Origin: Sinorhizobium kostiense
GTDB taxonomy: Bacteria; Pseudomonadota; Alphaproteobacteria; Rhizobiales; Rhizobiaceae
DNA: 64,000 nt
Direction: 5' to 3'
NCBI RefSeq assembly: GCF_017874595.1
Contig: NZ_JAGILA010000001.1
Span: forward strand, 1,178,001-1,242,000
Shown: positions 16,545 to 25,622 of the stretch, piece after piece
Layout of the letters: each line of letters starts with the position of its first letter
How positions within the stretch are numbered: the stretch's first letter is position 1
Made by a program: the position numbers and the translations under genes
Notes under the pieces: generated by a model
Database searches by the model: none
The model's input: the letters and a program-made list of their open reading frames with translations, nothing else
Told to the model about the DNA's origin: nothing

Positions 16545-17605
16545 GCCGGTGTACGGACATGCGCTCCCACAATGAGCTTCTGTCGCTTCGTTTCGAACAC
16601 AAGCGAGTTCTCGGGTCGGAACGCCACCTTTACCTGCTCGCCTATGGTGTGTCCGACGAAAGAACCCTGTTCGAGTACACGGACGGCGCCCATGCCGGTT
16701 TCGACGACGTAGAGGATTTCGCGGCCCATCGGCTCGATCTGCGTGATGCGGCCGGCAAAGCCGGCCTCACCGAACCTGAGGTGCTCCGGCCTCAGCCCGA
16801 CGGTAATCTCGCCCGACGCGCCCACCACCGGAAATCTGGTACCATCCGCGGTGAAGGTGCCGCCCTCGGCCTTGCCGGCGACGAGGTTGATGGGCGGCGA
16901 GCCGATGAACCCGGCGACGAACAGGCTCGACGGCCTGAGATAGAGGTCGTCCGGTGTTCCGACCTGTTCGATCCGACCGGCACGCATGCAGATGATGCGG
17001 TCGGCCATCGTCGTCGCCTCGATCTGGTCGTGCGTGACGAGGACGGTCGTGACGCCGAGTTGTTCGTGCAGCGACTTGATCTCGGTCCGCATCGAAAGGC
17101 GAAGCGAGGCGTCAAGGTTGGAGAGCGGTTCATCGAGAAGCAGCAATTGCGGTTTCTTGACCAGGGCGCGTGCGAGGGCGACGCGCTGCTGCTGTCCGCC
17201 GGAAAGCTCACTCGGGCGGCGGTCCAGGAGTTCCGTGACCCGGACGAGGTCTGCTGCCGCTTTTACCCGGGCGAGAGCTTCGTCGCGCGGCGTTTTCTTG
17301 AAGCGTAGCGGAAACAGGATGTTGTCGCGCACGCTCATGTGCGGATAGAGCGCGTAGGATTGAAAGACGATGCCGACATTGCGATCGCGTGCCTCCACCT
17401 CATTGACGAGATGGCCGTCGAAGAGGAGCTCGCCGCCGCTCGGAAGATAGATGCCGGCGAGCATGAACAGGCTCGTCGACTTGCCGCAGCCGGAGGGGCC
17501 GAGAAGGGCGGCGAACTCGCCGTCCTCGATGACGAGGTCCATGTCGGGGATCACCTCGACGGCCCCGAAGCGTTTCGACACGTGACGGAACTCGATCTTG
17601 GCCAT
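16541..17605 (-). CDS. ABC transporter ATP-binding protein, MalK/UgpC family
   Basis: A 354-residue ATPase: Walker A LGPSGCGKSTSLFM (about residue 36), signature LSGGQQQRVALARAL, Walker B LLLLDEPLSNLD, then a C-terminal TOBE/OB domain from about residue 240 (SLFVAGFIGSPPINLVAG, typical of MalK/UgpC). It starts 5 bases after the second permease stop and overlaps the GDPD-like gene. CUT1-class importers of this kind bring in oligosaccharides, polyols or glycerol-3-phosphate; the flanking phosphodiesterases favour a phosphorylated glycerol derivative. Confidence 0.9.
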   Translation of the reverse strand: MAKIEFRHVSKRFGAVEVIPDMDLVIEDGEFAALLGPSGCGKSTSLFMLAGIYLPSGGELLFDGHLVNEVEARDRNVGIVFQSYALYPHMSVRDNILFPLRFKKTPRDEALARVKAAADLVRVTELLDRRPSELSGGQQQRVALARALVKKPQLLLLDEPLSNLDASLRLSMRTEIKSLHEQLGVTTVLVTHDQIEATTMADRIICMRAGRIEQVGTPDDLYLRPSSLFVAGFIGSPPINLVAGKAEGGTFTADGTRFPVVGASGEITVGLRPEHLRFGEAGFAGRITQIEPMGREILYVVETGMGAVRVLEQGSFVGHTIGEQVKVAFRPENSLVFETKRQKLIVGAHVRTPA

Positions 17606-17610
17606 CGTCG

Positions 17611-18711
17611 TCAGCCCTTCACGCCACCGACCGACATCTGCATGAGATAGCGTTGCGCGGCCATGTAGAGAATGAGGCTCGGGACAAGGTAGAAGACGCC
17701 GACCGCGGAAACGACGCCGTAGTCTACGCCCATGACGTCATCGCGCACCCAGTACATGTAGAGGCTCATCGTCCAATTGCTGTTTCTGATCAAAAACGTG
17801 AAGACAAATATGTACTCTTCCCACCCCCGTATGAACGTAAAAACTGCGACGGCGAGAATTCCGTTCCTCACCTGCGGCAGCACCACGCTCACGAATGCCT
17901 GCCGCCGTGAGGCGCCGTCGGTGAGCGCGCTCATCTCGATGTCCCACGGCACCGCGTCGAAGAAGCCCTTCATGATGAAGATCGCAAACGGCAGCTCGAA
18001 GGCGACGAGCACGAGTATGACGCCGAAAAGCGTATCGAGCAGACCGATCCAGTAGAGCATCAGGAACATCGGCACGATCAGAGTCAGCACGGGGAACGCG
18101 TGCAGCACCAGGAGCGAGCGCAGCATCGAGGAGCGGCCGGGGAACTGGAAGCGCGACAGGTAGTAGGCCGCGAGTGAGGCGACGGTGACGACGATGGCGG
18201 TCTGCGCTCCGGCGATCAGGATCGAGTTGCCGAAGGCGTGCCAGACATTGGGGAACTGGACCGCGCCTTTGACCTCTCCCACGCGCGACCGCACCACGGA
18301 GGCGAAGTCCGGTTCCCACAGAAAGATGAAATTGCCGAGATGCAGGTCGGGTCCGACCAAGAGGGCAAATGCGACCACGGCGACCGCTGCGACTGCGGCA
18401 AAACCGAACCACAACTGCCGCCGGTTTCGTGCCAGCGCGGCTGCAAGCCAAAAGCCGACGATGACCGGCACGACCACAGCCATCGAGCGCCACAGAACCG
18501 CCGTCTCGGCCACGCCGGTCCTGGCCGAGAAGGCGATGGTGACGAGCCAGAAATAGGGGAGGATGATCGGAAGCGACACGGCGATCAGGAAGGCATAGAG
18601 AACCACTGCCCTGGTGCGCCGGGCGAGACGCGCCCGCGATGCCAAACTGTCCCAATCGATCTCCGGTTCCGACGGCGCCATCGTCATGGCAGGGGCTGCT
18701 TGCGTCACCAT
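17611..18711 (-). CDS. ABC transporter permease, MalG/UgpE type
   Basis: A 366-residue membrane protein, longer than the common 280-residue MalG family because of an extra N-terminal third: after the first membrane helix there are two or three further hydrophobic segments (residues about 70-125) before the BPD_transp_1 domain. The EAA loop appears as MSALTDGASRRQAFVSVVLP. Its start lies one base from the stop of the MalF-type gene. Such an expanded MalG-like subunit is known from some CUT1 systems. Confidence 0.87.
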   Translation of the reverse strand: MVTQAAPAMTMAPSEPEIDWDSLASRARLARRTRAVVLYAFLIAVSLPIILPYFWLVTIAFSARTGVAETAVLWRSMAVVVPVIVGFWLAAALARNRRQLWFGFAAVAAVAVVAFALLVGPDLHLGNFIFLWEPDFASVVRSRVGEVKGAVQFPNVWHAFGNSILIAGAQTAIVVTVASLAAYYLSRFQFPGRSSMLRSLLVLHAFPVLTLIVPMFLMLYWIGLLDTLFGVILVLVAFELPFAIFIMKGFFDAVPWDIEMSALTDGASRRQAFVSVVLPQVRNGILAVAVFTFIRGWEEYIFVFTFLIRNSNWTMSLYMYWVRDDVMGVDYGVVSAVGVFYLVPSLILYMAAQRYLMQMSVGGVKG

Positions 18712-18712
18712 C

Positions 18713-19663
18713 TCAATGCACCTCGATACGTGGGCGCTGCAGCAGGCGCTCCATGTCGAAGAAGCGCCAGCCGATGAGCGCGACGACCATGCCGATCACG
18801 ATCAGAAAAAGCGCCAGCGCCGCTCCGTAGGCGTACTGGCCGCTTTCGAAGGCGCGACGGTAGACATAAAGCGCATAGACGGTCGTATCGTAGAACGGGC
18901 CGCCCTTGGTGAGGAGCAGGATATATTCGAAGCTGACCAGCAACGAAAGTGTCTGGTATATCGTCACAAAGCTGATCGGCCAGCGCAGCGCCGGCAGGGT
19001 GATGAAACGGATCGTTGCGAACGTTCCGGCGCCGTCCACCGCCGCGGCATGGAACAGGTGCTCCGGGATTCCGCGGATCGCGGCGGTGAAGATGATCATG
19101 CCCATCGAAGCGCCGATGAAGCCGTTGGAGATGATAATAAGCGCGATCGGCGCCGAGGTCAGCAGGTCGAGCGGCGCATCGAGTCCGAACGCCTGCATGA
19201 GCACCTGGTTCACGAGGCCGGCTTCGGTTGGGCTCACCGCCCATAGCCAGAGCAGGATGTAAAGGACCGACGGGCTCATCCGCGGCAACAGCCAAACACC
19301 TCGAAAGAAGCTGCCGGACACGTTCCTGATCGCCGTGGTGGTGATTGCGAGGATCAGGCCAAAGGTAACGTTGAAGATCGCCAGCGTGCCGAAGACGTAG
19401 ACGAAGGTCAGCCCAATCACCTGTGTCAGCCGGCGATCGGTTCGAAAGACCTTTTCGTACTGTTCGGTGGTGAACGCGGTAATGCGGAGCGACCGGCCGA
19501 GATCGGTGAACGACACTGCGATATCGATGATCACGGGCACGATGAAGAATAGGACCGTCAACACGATCGCCGGGCCGAGAAAGATCACGAAGTTGGTGCG
19601 CCGGCGTGTCGCCGACGCCGCATGGCCGCGCCGCTCGATGAGTTCGTCTGCTATCGTCGCCAT
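18713..19663 (-). CDS. ABC transporter permease, MalF/UgpA type
   Basis: A 316-residue permease with six or seven hydrophobic segments. The EAA loop reads LFHAAAVDGAGTFATIRFITLP. The frame stays open much further upstream, but that part overlaps the binding-protein gene; the ATG at 19663 (MATIADELIERRGHA) gives a normal-length protein and lies just after the intergenic hairpin. No strong ribosome site is visible, which may limit expression relative to the binding protein. Confidence 0.87.
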   Translation of the reverse strand: MATIADELIERRGHAASATRRRTNFVIFLGPAIVLTVLFFIVPVIIDIAVSFTDLGRSLRITAFTTEQYEKVFRTDRRLTQVIGLTFVYVFGTLAIFNVTFGLILAITTTAIRNVSGSFFRGVWLLPRMSPSVLYILLWLWAVSPTEAGLVNQVLMQAFGLDAPLDLLTSAPIALIIISNGFIGASMGMIIFTAAIRGIPEHLFHAAAVDGAGTFATIRFITLPALRWPISFVTIYQTLSLLVSFEYILLLTKGGPFYDTTVYALYVYRRAFESGQYAYGAALALFLIVIGMVVALIGWRFFDMERLLQRPRIEVH

Positions 19664-19692
19664 TGTCTGACTAACACCGCGGAGACTTGCAA

Positions 19693-19721
19693 CCATCGAC
19701 CCAGCGCCGCCGGGTCGATGG
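19693..19721 (-). terminator. Hairpin between ABC binding-protein gene and permease gene
   Basis: Perfect 10-bp stem (CCATCGACCC with GGGTCGATGG; 19693-19702 and 19712-19721) with a 9-base loop, placed within the 77-base gap. Probably reduces permease expression or stabilises the binding-protein message. Confidence 0.7.
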
Positions 19722-19740
19722 TCGCGAGGCCGATCGGAAC

Positions 19741-21114
19741 CTATTTGACGATCACGTCCTCGAGGGCGGACGACGCCTCCTCTATGACGAAATCGGCGGC
19801 TTCCTGCGCCGACAACCGACCCGATTCCACACCCTGGATGCCGGCATAGATGATGCCGTTGAGCTCGCCGAACTGGGCGTTGTTGGGCAGGAACTTGGTG
19901 ATCTTGAGCAGTTCGGTTGCCCTGGCGAGCGGCCAGGCCTCGGCATAGCGTGGGTCTTCGAGTTGTTCGGGCTTGATGCCGAGATGCGTCGTTGTCACCG
20001 CGTGATCGGTGTTGAGGTCGGCCGCCGAAGCGTGCCCAAGCAGGCGGACGGCGAGTTCCGGTTCCTTCGTGTCGGCGGCGATCACGTAGACGATCGGGTG
20101 AGTCAGGCTCACCGGCGAGCCGCCCTTCTCTGCTGCCGGCCCGGGGATCCACCCCCAATCCTTGAAGAAGGCCTCCTCGTCCTGCGGCAAGCCGTAGGTC
20201 GGGAACGCGACGCTGCCGAGGTCCCAGATGCCGTACATCCAGAACGCGGCGTTGCCGGTGTAGAATTCCTTGCGCAGTGCATCGAATTCCATCGCCGTGT
20301 TGTTGGCCGGGATGACTCCTTCCTTCACCCCACGCTCGAACCACCCGAAGGCGGCAGCGAGCTTGTCGCGCTCGAGGAGCAAATTGCCGGTTTTCGGATC
20401 GACGAAGTCGTTGCCGTAGGCGTTGAAGGCCATGATGTAGTCCGGCCCCTTGTTCGGCCGGTGAAGAACGCCGTATTGGGCTTTTGTCTTCTCGACGACC
20501 TGCTTGGCAATATCCAACACCTCGTCCATGGTCAGATCGCCGGACAAGGTACGCTCCGGCATGGAGTCGATGAAGGCATCGTCGTAACCCGCCTCACGCA
20601 GCAGCTGCTTGTTGTAGAAGAACATCCTCGCCTCGGCGTCCTGCGGAATTGCGTAGGTGCCGTCGGGACATTTGGCCGATGACCAGAGCGAGGGGAAGAT
20701 CGTTCCGAAGTGCTGAGGATACTTTGCGATGTAGTCGTCCAGCTTGAGAACGAAGCCATCCTCCTGGAAGGCGCAGATCCATTCGTGCGCGGCGATGAAC
20801 ATGTCGGGGCCTTCGCCGATGCCGAATACCTTGAGAAGTTGCAGGGCATCGTCGTCGAAGCCCTTGGCGGGGCTTTCGCGCACGACAACCTCAACTCGCT
20901 TCGGCGAGCCTTCGGCCTCAAGCTCCTTGTTCAGCCGCTCGGCAGCCTTGACCACATTGCCTGCGCGCAGCGGTCCCGAGGGATCCTGACGCGACCAGAG
21001 CTCGAGCTTGACGGTTTCCTGTGCCAACAGAGGCGTCGCCGCAAGGAAAACCGCGGTGCCGGCCGCCAATGTCGCGCTCAGAAGCGCGGCAGGTGCAATT
21101 TTCCACTGAATCAT
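19741..21114 (-). CDS. Extracellular solute-binding protein, family 1 (CUT1 ABC transporter)
   Basis: A 457-residue periplasmic binding protein with a Sec signal peptide (cleavage near LLAQET, residue 32). The block AIPQDAEARMFFYNKQLLREAG is the family-1 hinge segment, and GNAAFWMYGIWDLG is a common ligand-site region. It is the first gene of the operon SBP-permease-permease-ATPase-GDPD, divergent from a canonical GDPD gene. Length and layout suit sugars or glycerol phosphodiesters; the ligand cannot be read from the sequence. Confidence 0.87.
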   Translation of the reverse strand: MIQWKIAPAALLSATLAAGTAVFLAATPLLAQETVKLELWSRQDPSGPLRAGNVVKAAERLNKELEAEGSPKRVEVVVRESPAKGFDDDALQLLKVFGIGEGPDMFIAAHEWICAFQEDGFVLKLDDYIAKYPQHFGTIFPSLWSSAKCPDGTYAIPQDAEARMFFYNKQLLREAGYDDAFIDSMPERTLSGDLTMDEVLDIAKQVVEKTKAQYGVLHRPNKGPDYIMAFNAYGNDFVDPKTGNLLLERDKLAAAFGWFERGVKEGVIPANNTAMEFDALRKEFYTGNAAFWMYGIWDLGSVAFPTYGLPQDEEAFFKDWGWIPGPAAEKGGSPVSLTHPIVYVIAADTKEPELAVRLLGHASAADLNTDHAVTTTHLGIKPEQLEDPRYAEAWPLARATELLKITKFLPNNAQFGELNGIIYAGIQGVESGRLSAQEAADFVIEEASSALEDVIVK

Positions 21115-21250
21115 CCTGTTTCCTCCCAGCCATGGTAGGTTGTCACCATGTTCTTCATTGACTATTGCAATGATGCAACACCATTATGAATGCGCTTCGG
21201 GGAATGTCCAACTATCAATACGCATTAGCCGTCCAGCGGGATCGGGCTAT

Positions 21251-21262
21251 TGTTCGCGAACA
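21251..21262. promoter_or_regulatory. Palindrome TGTTCGCGAACA in a divergent promoter region
   Basis: A perfect 12-bp palindrome in the 201-base region between the divergent binding-protein gene and ugpQ. Its form (centre CG) suits a LacI- or ROK-type operator; no such regulator gene is adjacent, so this is only a candidate. Confidence 0.4.
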
Positions 21263-21315
21263 GTCATAGGAATGTCGACTGAGAAGTCGCGCTGCGCGAT
21301 AGAGGATCAGATCGA

Positions 21316-22128
21316 ATGGCCTTCAGTTTCTTTGCCAGCGAAGCGGGCCATGCCCATGTCTGCGGGCATCGCGGCTACAGCCTCCACTATCCCGAGAACA
21401 CGTGGCCGGCATTCGAAGCGGCAAAGGCCGCCGGGGCCACCACGGTCGAGATCGACGTTGTGCTGACCGCGGATGGTGAGCCGGTCGTAATGCATGATCT
21501 GACCGTTGACAGGACGACGGACGGGCACGGCTTTGCAGCCGATCTCAGCCTCGACCAGATCCGTAGACTGGATGCGGGGGCTCGGTTCCATCCCGCCTTT
21601 GCCGGCACGAAGGTACCGACTGTGGCGGAGGTGCTCGATTGGGCGAAGGCGGATGACGTGGGCGTTTTGCTCGAGATCAAGGAGATGGAGCGACCGGACA
21701 TTGCCGTCGATCGCGTGGCAGCCTTGCTGCGAGCGACGGGTACCGTCGAACGGGTCATGGTCATCGGCTTCGACCATGTGCTGCTCAAGCGCGCGGTGGA
21801 GCGCCACCCGGACATCAGGACCGAAGCCATCACGCACGCGCGCCATGCCGACCTCGTCGGCGTGCTGACGGCGTGCAGCGCGAACTCGGTCTCGATAGAG
21901 CTCGACATGTTCCACCCCGATGACGCGAAGGCTTTGCATGAAGCGGGCTTCAGCAACCGCATACACGTGCCGCGCCCAGACGTGCTCACCCGCTATTGGC
22001 GCGGCGGACGCGATCCCTTGCCGCGACTCGTGCAATGGATCGCCGACGGTCTCGTCGACACGATCTCGGGCGATGACGTGCCGTTCATCGCCATGCTCGC
22101 CAGGCGCGCCGGCCGCGCCAGCCGATAG
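21316..22128 (+). CDS. ugpQ: Glycerophosphodiester phosphodiesterase
   Basis: A 270-residue cytoplasmic GDPD that splits glycerophosphodiesters into sn-glycerol-3-phosphate and an alcohol. All family motifs are intact: CGHRGYSLHYPENTWPAF near the N-terminus, TTVEIDVVLTADGEPVVMHD and the LLEIKE strand. No signal peptide, as in UgpQ. The ATG at 21316 has GAGGATCAGATCGA in front. It is divergent from the ABC operon that contains a degenerate GDPD, and is followed by a sulfatase-fold hydrolase on the same strand, which fits uptake of phosphodiesters followed by internal cleavage. Confidence 0.9.
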   Translation: MAFSFFASEAGHAHVCGHRGYSLHYPENTWPAFEAAKAAGATTVEIDVVLTADGEPVVMHDLTVDRTTDGHGFAADLSLDQIRRLDAGARFHPAFAGTKVPTVAEVLDWAKADDVGVLLEIKEMERPDIAVDRVAALLRATGTVERVMVIGFDHVLLKRAVERHPDIRTEAITHARHADLVGVLTACSANSVSIELDMFHPDDAKALHEAGFSNRIHVPRPDVLTRYWRGGRDPLPRLVQWIADGLVDTISGDDVPFIAMLARRAGRASR

Positions 22129-22305
22129 CTCCCGATCGTCCGCAGGCCGTGACTGCTTACCGCTGGGAACGCCTCGGCTCCGGCCCACTTGCAGCCGCGA
22201 TCTTTTCGGCGAAAAATGAGCGGTCGCGCATTTCCGGACGAGAGACCGGAGTGAGCGGCGAACCGGATAACTGCATTGGCAGCTTTGAACGAGGGACAAG
22301 GATCG

Positions 22306-23826
22306 ATGAAGGTCGTCTTCGTCCTGTTTGATTCGCTCAACCGACACGTGCTCTCGCCCTATGGAGGAAGGCGAGTGCCGACGCCAAATTTTGCCCGTCT
22401 GGCCGAACGCACCGCAACATTCGAGCGCCACTATGTGGGCAGCCTGCCGTGCATGCCGGCACGCCGCGACCTGCAGTCCGGCCGGCTCAGCTTTCTCCAC
22501 CGCAGCTGGGGCCCCCTTGAACCTTTTGACGATTCCTTTCTCGAAATGCTTTGCCGGGCCGGCTCCTACAGCCATCTCGTCACCGATCACTTTCACTATT
22601 TCGAGGATGGCGGCGCCACCTATCACACCCGTTATGACAGCTACGACTTCATCCGTGGGCAGGAGGGTGATCCCTGGAAGGCCATGGTCCAGCCACCATG
22701 GGAGCGCTTGCGGCAGATGTATCATGAGCGGCAATTCAGCCAATCGGCACGCGACAAGTTCCGCCGCAACATCGTCAACCGCGAATTCATCAAGGACGAG
22801 AGCGAGTACCCCTCGGTACGCTGTTTCGCCGCCGGACTGGAGTTCATCGAGCGGAACCGGACCGCGGACGACTGGCTCCTGCAGATCGAAACGTTCGACC
22901 CGCATGAACCTTTCACCGCGCCCGACCGGTTTCGCGAGGCATTCACGACGGGCTGGAACGGTCCGGTTCGCGACTGGCCGCGATACGGCCGCGTCGACGA
23001 GCTGCCGGAGGAGTGCGAGGAACTTCGCGCCAACTACTACGCCGTCATTGCGCTTTGCGACTTCCTTGTCGGCCAGATTCTCGACTGTTTCGATGCGCAC
23101 GACCTCTGGCGCGATACGTCGCTCGTCGTCACTACCGACCACGGTTTTCTGCTCGGCGAGCACGATTTCTGGGCGAAGAACCGGATGAACATGTATGAGG
23201 AGATCGTGCACATCCCGTTGTTCGTGTACGACCATCGGCGGCCGGGCAACGCCGGCGTCCGGCGATCGGCTCTGACCCAGACCATCGATCTCGCGCCGAC
23301 CTTTCTCGATCTGTTCGACGTGCCGACCCTTGCCGACATGCAGGGGCGCTCGCTGCTGCCGCTGCTCGACGCTGATGGTTCGCTGCGCAGCGGCGCATTA
23401 TTCGGCTATTTCGGCGGCGCGATCAACGTCACGGACGGACGTTATACCTATCATCGCTTCCCGCCCGACCCTCGCTCCCAGGAGCTTTATCAATATACGC
23501 TGATGCCGACGCACATCTGGGAGCCGTTTAAGCCCGAGGAACTCGCCGGCGCTACGCTTGCGCCGCCCATGCCGTTCACAAACGGAGCGCCGGTCCTCAA
23601 GATACCGGTGATCGAGCGTTCGCCCATGTTCGACAATTACGGTCCTGGCGCGCTCCTCGAGAGCGACACCCGGCTCTACGATCTCGCCGATGATCCAGGT
23701 CAGGAGAGGCCCCTTGCTGCGCCGGAAATCGAGGAGGCAATGACACGTCTGATGCAGGAGCTCATGCGCGCCAGCGATGCTCCGCCCGAAGCCTACACAC
23801 GTGTTGGGATTGAAGCGACCTGGTGA
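22306..23826 (+). CDS. Sulfatase-family hydrolase (sulfatase or phosphonate/phosphodiester hydrolase)
   Basis: A 506-residue alkaline-phosphatase-superfamily enzyme without a signal peptide. The formylglycine motif C-x-P-x-R is present as CMPAR (residues 49-53), metal ligands include D9 in LFDSLN and the DHG of VTTDHGFLLGEHDFW, and the lysine in WAKNRMNMYEE matches the sulfatase/PMH group. Rhizobial phosphonate monoester hydrolases are cytoplasmic members with phosphodiesterase activity, so this may act on phosphodiesters; a true sulfatase is equally possible. The ATG at 22306 is preferred over 22276 because AAGGATCG lies before it. No anaerobic or FGE maturation gene is in the window. Confidence 0.8.
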   Translation: MKVVFVLFDSLNRHVLSPYGGRRVPTPNFARLAERTATFERHYVGSLPCMPARRDLQSGRLSFLHRSWGPLEPFDDSFLEMLCRAGSYSHLVTDHFHYFEDGGATYHTRYDSYDFIRGQEGDPWKAMVQPPWERLRQMYHERQFSQSARDKFRRNIVNREFIKDESEYPSVRCFAAGLEFIERNRTADDWLLQIETFDPHEPFTAPDRFREAFTTGWNGPVRDWPRYGRVDELPEECEELRANYYAVIALCDFLVGQILDCFDAHDLWRDTSLVVTTDHGFLLGEHDFWAKNRMNMYEEIVHIPLFVYDHRRPGNAGVRRSALTQTIDLAPTFLDLFDVPTLADMQGRSLLPLLDADGSLRSGALFGYFGGAINVTDGRYTYHRFPPDPRSQELYQYTLMPTHIWEPFKPEELAGATLAPPMPFTNGAPVLKIPVIERSPMFDNYGPGALLESDTRLYDLADDPGQERPLAAPEIEEAMTRLMQELMRASDAPPEAYTRVGIEATW

Positions 23827-23878
23827 AGATGCGCAAAGCGCGCAGCATGACCGCATGTCACTTTGAAGCGACCTCGAT

Positions 23879-24343
23879 TCAGCGTCGCCTCCTGGTGCGA
23901 GTGGCCAGAACATTTCGAATCGAGAAGCTTGAATGAATTCTCAGCACCCCCGGTAGTGTCGAGAGGATTTCCTTGTGAATTCTCTCGAACTCGCCCGCGC
24001 CTGCCACTTCCACCCTCAGCAGATAGTCTGATCCGCCGGTCATCAGAAAGCACTCGCGGATTTCCGGATGCTTGCGAACGGCCGCTTCGAACCGGTCGAG
24101 ATGCTCCTCGGTTTGCCGTTCGAGCGTGATGTTGATGATAACCGCGATCGTGTCCTCGGAACTCCCGCTCTCCACCAATGCCGTGTAGCCGCGGATGACT
24201 CCGGCGTCCTCGAGCAGTTTTATCCGGCGCAAACAAGCAGAAGGTGACAGGCCGATTTCCGCGGCAAGGCGGGCATTGCTCATGCGCGCGTTGAGCCGCA
24301 GCAGGCGCAGGATATTACGGTCGATCGCGTCAATTGCGGTCAT
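23879..24343 (-). CDS. Lrp/AsnC-family regulator of the alanine catabolic genes
   Basis: A 154-residue regulator: helix-turn-helix at about residues 20-45 (NARLAAEIGLSPSACLRRI), then an ACT-like RAM domain with MTGGSDYLLRVEV as effector region. The open frame continues upstream, but ATG 24343 (MTAIDAIDRNILRLL) fits the canonical family N-terminus. It is divergent from the alanine racemase gene with 124 bases between them, the arrangement seen for DadR/AlaR-type regulators that activate dad genes in response to alanine. Confidence 0.88.
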   Translation of the reverse strand: MTAIDAIDRNILRLLRLNARMSNARLAAEIGLSPSACLRRIKLLEDAGVIRGYTALVESGSSEDTIAVIINITLERQTEEHLDRFEAAVRKHPEIRECFLMTGGSDYLLRVEVAGAGEFERIHKEILSTLPGVLRIHSSFSIRNVLATRTRRRR

Positions 24344-24467
24344 GCAGAATGTTCCAATTTCTTGAACATCGTTCGAATAGTTATCATACATTGAAACAAA
24401 CGATCGACAACAGCCAGGAAATTCAACGATAATTTCAATATCTTCCGGTGCAGACGGGAGGCTGCAC
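24344..24467. promoter_or_regulatory. Divergent Lrp/alr promoter region
   Basis: AT-rich 124-base region between the two starts. It contains the short dyad GAAC-ATC-GTTC (24364-24374) and further A/T tracts (AATAGTTATCATACATTG), as expected of Lrp-type binding regions, which are loosely conserved. No exact operator can be fixed. Confidence 0.5.
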
Positions 24468-25601
24468 ATGGTTCATCACGCATTACAGGTTCAGGATCGA
24501 CAGACCGAAGCTCGTGCGGGGGCTTCCGGCTACCTGACCATTGACCTTGCCGCCCTGCGCCGAAACTACCGGAAGCTTTCGGCAGCTGTCGCACCGGCAA
24601 CGGCCGGAGCCGTGGTCAAGGCGAACGCCTACGGTCTGGGTGGGGAGCAGGTCTGCAAAGCCCTCCATGCGCAAGGCTGCAGGGATTTCTTCGTTGCGCA
24701 CCTGGCGGAGGCAATCAAGCTCAGGCCGCTTCTGCCGAACGACACGCAGATATTCGTGCTCAACGGACTACAGCCCGGAGCGGAGGTCACCTGCGCCGAC
24801 GCTGGCATCATTCCGGTGCTGAACTCACTCGAGCAATTCAGGCGGTGGTCGTCGGCAGGGCAGAAGCTCGGACGCGTTCTTCCGGCCGTCTTGCAGTTCG
24901 ACACGGGCATGTCGCGCTTGGGCGTCCCACCAGAGGAAAGAAGCGCGCTCGCGGCCGATCTCAAGGGCTGCGCGTCGGTCGAAGTTCTCTTCATTATGAG
25001 CCATCTCGCCTCCGCCGACGAGGTGGACAACAGGCAGAATGCAGGCCAACTCCTCGAGATGCGCAAAGTCGCCGCCGAGTTTCCCGGCGTGAAAATCTCT
25101 TTTGCCAATTCGGGCGGCGTGTTTCTCGGCGACGACTATCATGGCGTTCTGGCTCGCCCGGGAATAGCCCTCTACGGTGGCGCGCCCACGGCAGGCAGAG
25201 CCAATCCCATGGAGCCGATCGTCCGGCTCGATGTCGCCGTCATCCAGACAAGGACGGTTCCCGCTGGGACACGGGTCGGATATGGCGGCGCATACATGAC
25301 ATCCGCCGAAATGAGGCTCGCTACCATCGCAGCCGGTTACGCCGATGGCCTTCCTCGCAGTCTCAGTGATCGAGGCGCGGTTTTTTATGGCGGCGTTCGC
25401 CTGCCGATCGTCGGACGTGTCTCGATGGATAGCATCACGGTGGATGTCACCGGGCTGCCCGAAGGCACGCTTTCGCTTGGCAGCCTTGTCGAGGTCCTCG
25501 GGCCGAACCAGACGCTTGAGGATGTCGCCGAAGCCGCCGGCACGATCTCCTACGAAATCCTGACCGGCCTCGGTCACCGCTACGAACGTCAGTATCGCTG
25601 A
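24468..25601 (+). CDS. alr: Alanine racemase (catabolic, DadX type)
   Basis: A 377-residue PLP enzyme that interconverts L- and D-alanine. The PLP lysine is in AVVKANAYGLGG, the second catalytic tyrosine in GTRVGYGGAYMT, and the FDTGMSRLG and GRVSMDSITVDVT blocks are typical. The N-terminus has about 20 extra residues before YLTIDLAALRRNY. Its position before dadA and a RidA gene, and opposite an Lrp regulator, shows a catabolic role: L-alanine is racemised and then oxidised by DadA. Confidence 0.93.
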   Translation: MVHHALQVQDRQTEARAGASGYLTIDLAALRRNYRKLSAAVAPATAGAVVKANAYGLGGEQVCKALHAQGCRDFFVAHLAEAIKLRPLLPNDTQIFVLNGLQPGAEVTCADAGIIPVLNSLEQFRRWSSAGQKLGRVLPAVLQFDTGMSRLGVPPEERSALAADLKGCASVEVLFIMSHLASADEVDNRQNAGQLLEMRKVAAEFPGVKISFANSGGVFLGDDYHGVLARPGIALYGGAPTAGRANPMEPIVRLDVAVIQTRTVPAGTRVGYGGAYMTSAEMRLATIAAGYADGLPRSLSDRGAVFYGGVRLPIVGRVSMDSITVDVTGLPEGTLSLGSLVEVLGPNQTLEDVAEAAGTISYEILTGLGHRYERQYR

Positions 25602-25622
25602 GCAAACATTTTTGAGGAAACC

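Noticed and set aside
18713-20344. A longer 543-residue start for the MalF-type permease, as if fused to the binding protein
   Set aside because: The extension overlaps the binding-protein gene in another frame and has no hydrophobic or family pattern.
21257-21285. Possible PhoB box near the ugpQ start
   Set aside because: The two half sites (CAGTCAT, ATGTCGA) match the consensus CTGTCAT poorly.
21307-23235. A 642-codon minus-strand frame opposite ugpQ and the sulfatase gene
   Set aside because: It is antisense to two genes with intact catalytic motifs and shows no domain text of its own.
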